From Dissophora ornata (lineage: Eukaryota > Mortierellomycota > Mortierellomycetes > Mortierellales > Mortierellaceae), in NCBI GenBank assembly GCA_025201705.1, contig MU616877.1, forward strand, positions 1 through 35,000: a stretch of 35,000 bases of DNA, read 5' to 3'. A program made the position numbers and the translations under genes. Below, one piece after another: positions 33,101 to 35,000 of the stretch. A model generated the notes under the pieces. That model had not been told where the DNA came from. It saw nothing but the letters and a program-made list of their open reading frames with translations, and ran no database searches. The stretch's first letter is position 1. Each line of letters begins with the position of its first letter.

Positions 33101-35000
33101 AATAGGACAGAGTACTCCAATTTAGCGCAATATGGCAATGTATGGCCAATATCGTGGTAATTTAAACGGGTACATTAAACGGCGAACAGTACATACCTGT
33201 CGCAATACCGTACACTGCTTCATTGGCCCCGTTGCACAGACAAATCATCGTCCTCAGCGGGGCCCCTGCCCGCAAAACTCAAGGGCGGACCCATGCCCTC
33301 GCTCTGGGCCGCCGAGCGAATCAAGATTAATATACGTGTGAACGGCATAGAAGAAGATGGATCAAGCGCATGCAGATGTTGCATTGGAGCAGCTGACCTA
33401 ACCAGCTGCTCTAGGAGCATTGCTGCCATATCAAAGAAATATGGACATGTTTGTGGCGGAAAGAAATGGAGACGGAATGCAAGCAGGGCTCACAGGGCAG
33501 AAAAGCGACAGCAGCTGGTGTGGTCTGTTGCAGAAATATAACCTTTGCGCTGCTCGCACTTCAGAAGGCTGTACACATGTCGCGACTCACCGAGAGCTAT
33601 AAAAAATTGTCGACTGTTTTTGCCCAGCTGACTTGACTAGTAGCATGGAATGTCAGCTGTGGGTTTGGAGCCATATAGTCAGATGAGGGGGACTGGGCTC
33701 GAAAGAGCTGAGGCAGGCGCCAAATCTTGCGTGCATAGTCCAAAGAAAAAGGAAGAACCAGGCGTCGAGCGTGTGCCGCTTGTGCCGTCGTGGTGGTCGG
33801 AGCGTGTATCTCTTGCGGTGGTATGTCAGGTTTTGTGCAAGCAACTCTAATAACACACTCTCTTTTTTGGGTTCGAGATGGAGTTTCATGCAAGGCACAA
33901 AAGGAAAAGAAAAAAACAACAACAAACGCACCAAAAGGAACCAAGCCTGTGTGAATTTGCCTGTTGGTGACCACTACATGATAACACGGGGGAGGTCGTT
34001 TGCGTCCAGTTCAAGATGCAAGCAGAATTGGCTAATCCTAACATCCAGATTCTAGACACAAAAACAACAACACATGCACACATGCACACACCGAAACACC
34101 GGTTGTCCTGGATTTATACTAGAGCTTGGGATGGCCGTCGGTACGGAGGCTGGAGAGAAGCAAATATCTCCCCCTGTGCTTGGTTAGCCCCTTCCCTTGC
34201 ATAATGTCCTTCGTTAAAAAAAGAGCAGAGGGAGGATTGATGGCCTCTCTCATCGGGAACGACGGTATCTCTGTCCCTTTTTTTCCACCTGCATGCTTTC
34301 TATCGGTCTTTGAATCAAACCAGGAGGGGCGTGCTCACTTGTATTTTCCCAATTGTCTGCACATTCCATCCTGAAATTCCATCGGATGTGTCATTTAGTA
34401 CCTGCATGGGGGAGAACTAAAGTGCAGCGGGAGGGAGAGATGTTTAGGGGTGCAGCTTTGTGTTTGGCATTGCTACGCAGAAGACACTACTGAGTGTGTA
34501 AACAGACGATCCCATTGTGGTTCAGCTCGGAACGACATAAAAGTGTTTTGTTTGGGTGGTAGCTGCACACACATGTCGCAAGCAATGATGTCACAATACG
34601 TGTCTGCATCTTTCTACGAAACTCAAACGACGCGCACTGCGGGATGCTTCTACTACCAAACGTACTTGCCGAGTCTGCGTGTCTTGTGTAGTTCACTCGT
34701 ATTTGGGGAAAAAGCTTTTACAAAGAGTCGGTCCGTATGTTACGACAGAGCCTGCTGGGAAAGAGGCATCTGGGTACCATAGAGAGAATGGATTTCTGGT
34801 AGAGTATGTCTTCAAGTCTTTAACACCCTGACGAGGGGTGGCAATAGTTGCGTGTGCCCACTTGGATAGCCCATGGGAACACGACTGGTTATGTAGCGTT
34901 GGTGGATACCTTTATTGCGAAGGGGGACATTGCTCGTAGAGGATTTGGCTTTGTTTTTGTCACGTTATTAAACCAGAGAGACATGTTTATTACTAAAAAA

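Larger units (their letters stand above)
29018..35000. other. Gene-poor region
   Basis: About 6 kb in which I can support no gene. 29018-29400 should be the cyclin promoter and leader. The rest has short ORFs of at most about 150 codons, mostly overlapping on both strands, Cys-rich or low-complexity and without family motifs. Splice-like signals occur singly (for example a T-run then GCAG at 31527-31540), but no chain of exons emerges. Microsatellites are at 29547-29571 and 30103-30132. No tRNA box B, 5S or rDNA sequence was recognised, and no LTR or terminal repeat could be established by eye. It could be long intergenic DNA, decayed transposons or non-coding transcription units. Confidence 0.45.

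Noticed and set aside
33375..33602. Protein-like + strand stretch (FVAERNGDGMQAGLTGQK)
   Set aside because: A stop lies just upstream, neighbouring frames are equally open, and it does not fit any of the nuclease blocks or another family I know.
34450..34782. Cys-rich 110-codon + strand ORF
   Set aside because: Cysteines show no regular spacing, the ORF overlaps a minus-strand ORF, and no motif was recognised.

Overview
This window is nuclear DNA from a filamentous fungus, most likely an early-diverging lineage such as Mortierellomycota/Mucoromycota. Genes are protein-coding and intron-bearing, mostly with short introns (about 75-330 bp), GT..AG borders and CTAAC-like branch sites. They alternate between strands and share no operon logic. 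A CSL-type transcription factor with a long N-terminus is present; such factors are known from basidiomycetes, zygomycetes and fission yeasts but not from most ascomycetes. The lineage is inferred from gene style and remembered similarity; no search was run.

Layout, left to right. (1) 179-2135 +, an amino-acid permease of the CAT/APC type, cut off at its 5' end. (2) 2330-4011 -, a seven-exon peroxisomal adenine-nucleotide carrier (PMP47/ANT1 type). (3) 4848-5260 +, a 92-aa single-pass membrane protein. (4) 5466-5960 -, a frame-broken remnant resembling the C-terminal half of a Fanzor/TnpB-like RNA-guided nuclease. (5) 6148-9068 +, CCR4-NOT subunit NOT3. (6) 9439-11897 -, an F-box-like leucine-rich protein with an acidic tail. 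(7) 13164-15027 +, the AAA+ ATPase RVB1 (Pontin). (8) 15200-16759 -, a CPA2-type cation/proton antiporter with a tandemly duplicated cytoplasmic segment. (9) 19576-23422 +, a 1251-aa CSL (RBP-J/Su(H)) transcription factor with a long CT-rich leader. (10) 23507-25130 -, a 509-aa two-TM protein of unknown function. (11) 26536-29017 -, a PCL/Pho80-type cyclin with an unusually long intron. From about 29.0 kb to the end I found no convincing gene.

The genes do not form a pathway. They are housekeeping and regulatory genes: transcription and chromatin (RVB1, CSL), mRNA turnover (NOT3), cell cycle or phosphate signalling (cyclin), ubiquitin targeting (F-box) and transport (permease, peroxisomal carrier, antiporter). 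Convergent neighbours have closely spaced poly(A) signals, and divergent neighbours share 0.8-2.8 kb intergenic regions. Exon borders were placed by eye from splice consensus and reading-frame continuity. The most interesting item is the decayed Fanzor-like gene between the 92-aa protein gene and NOT3.
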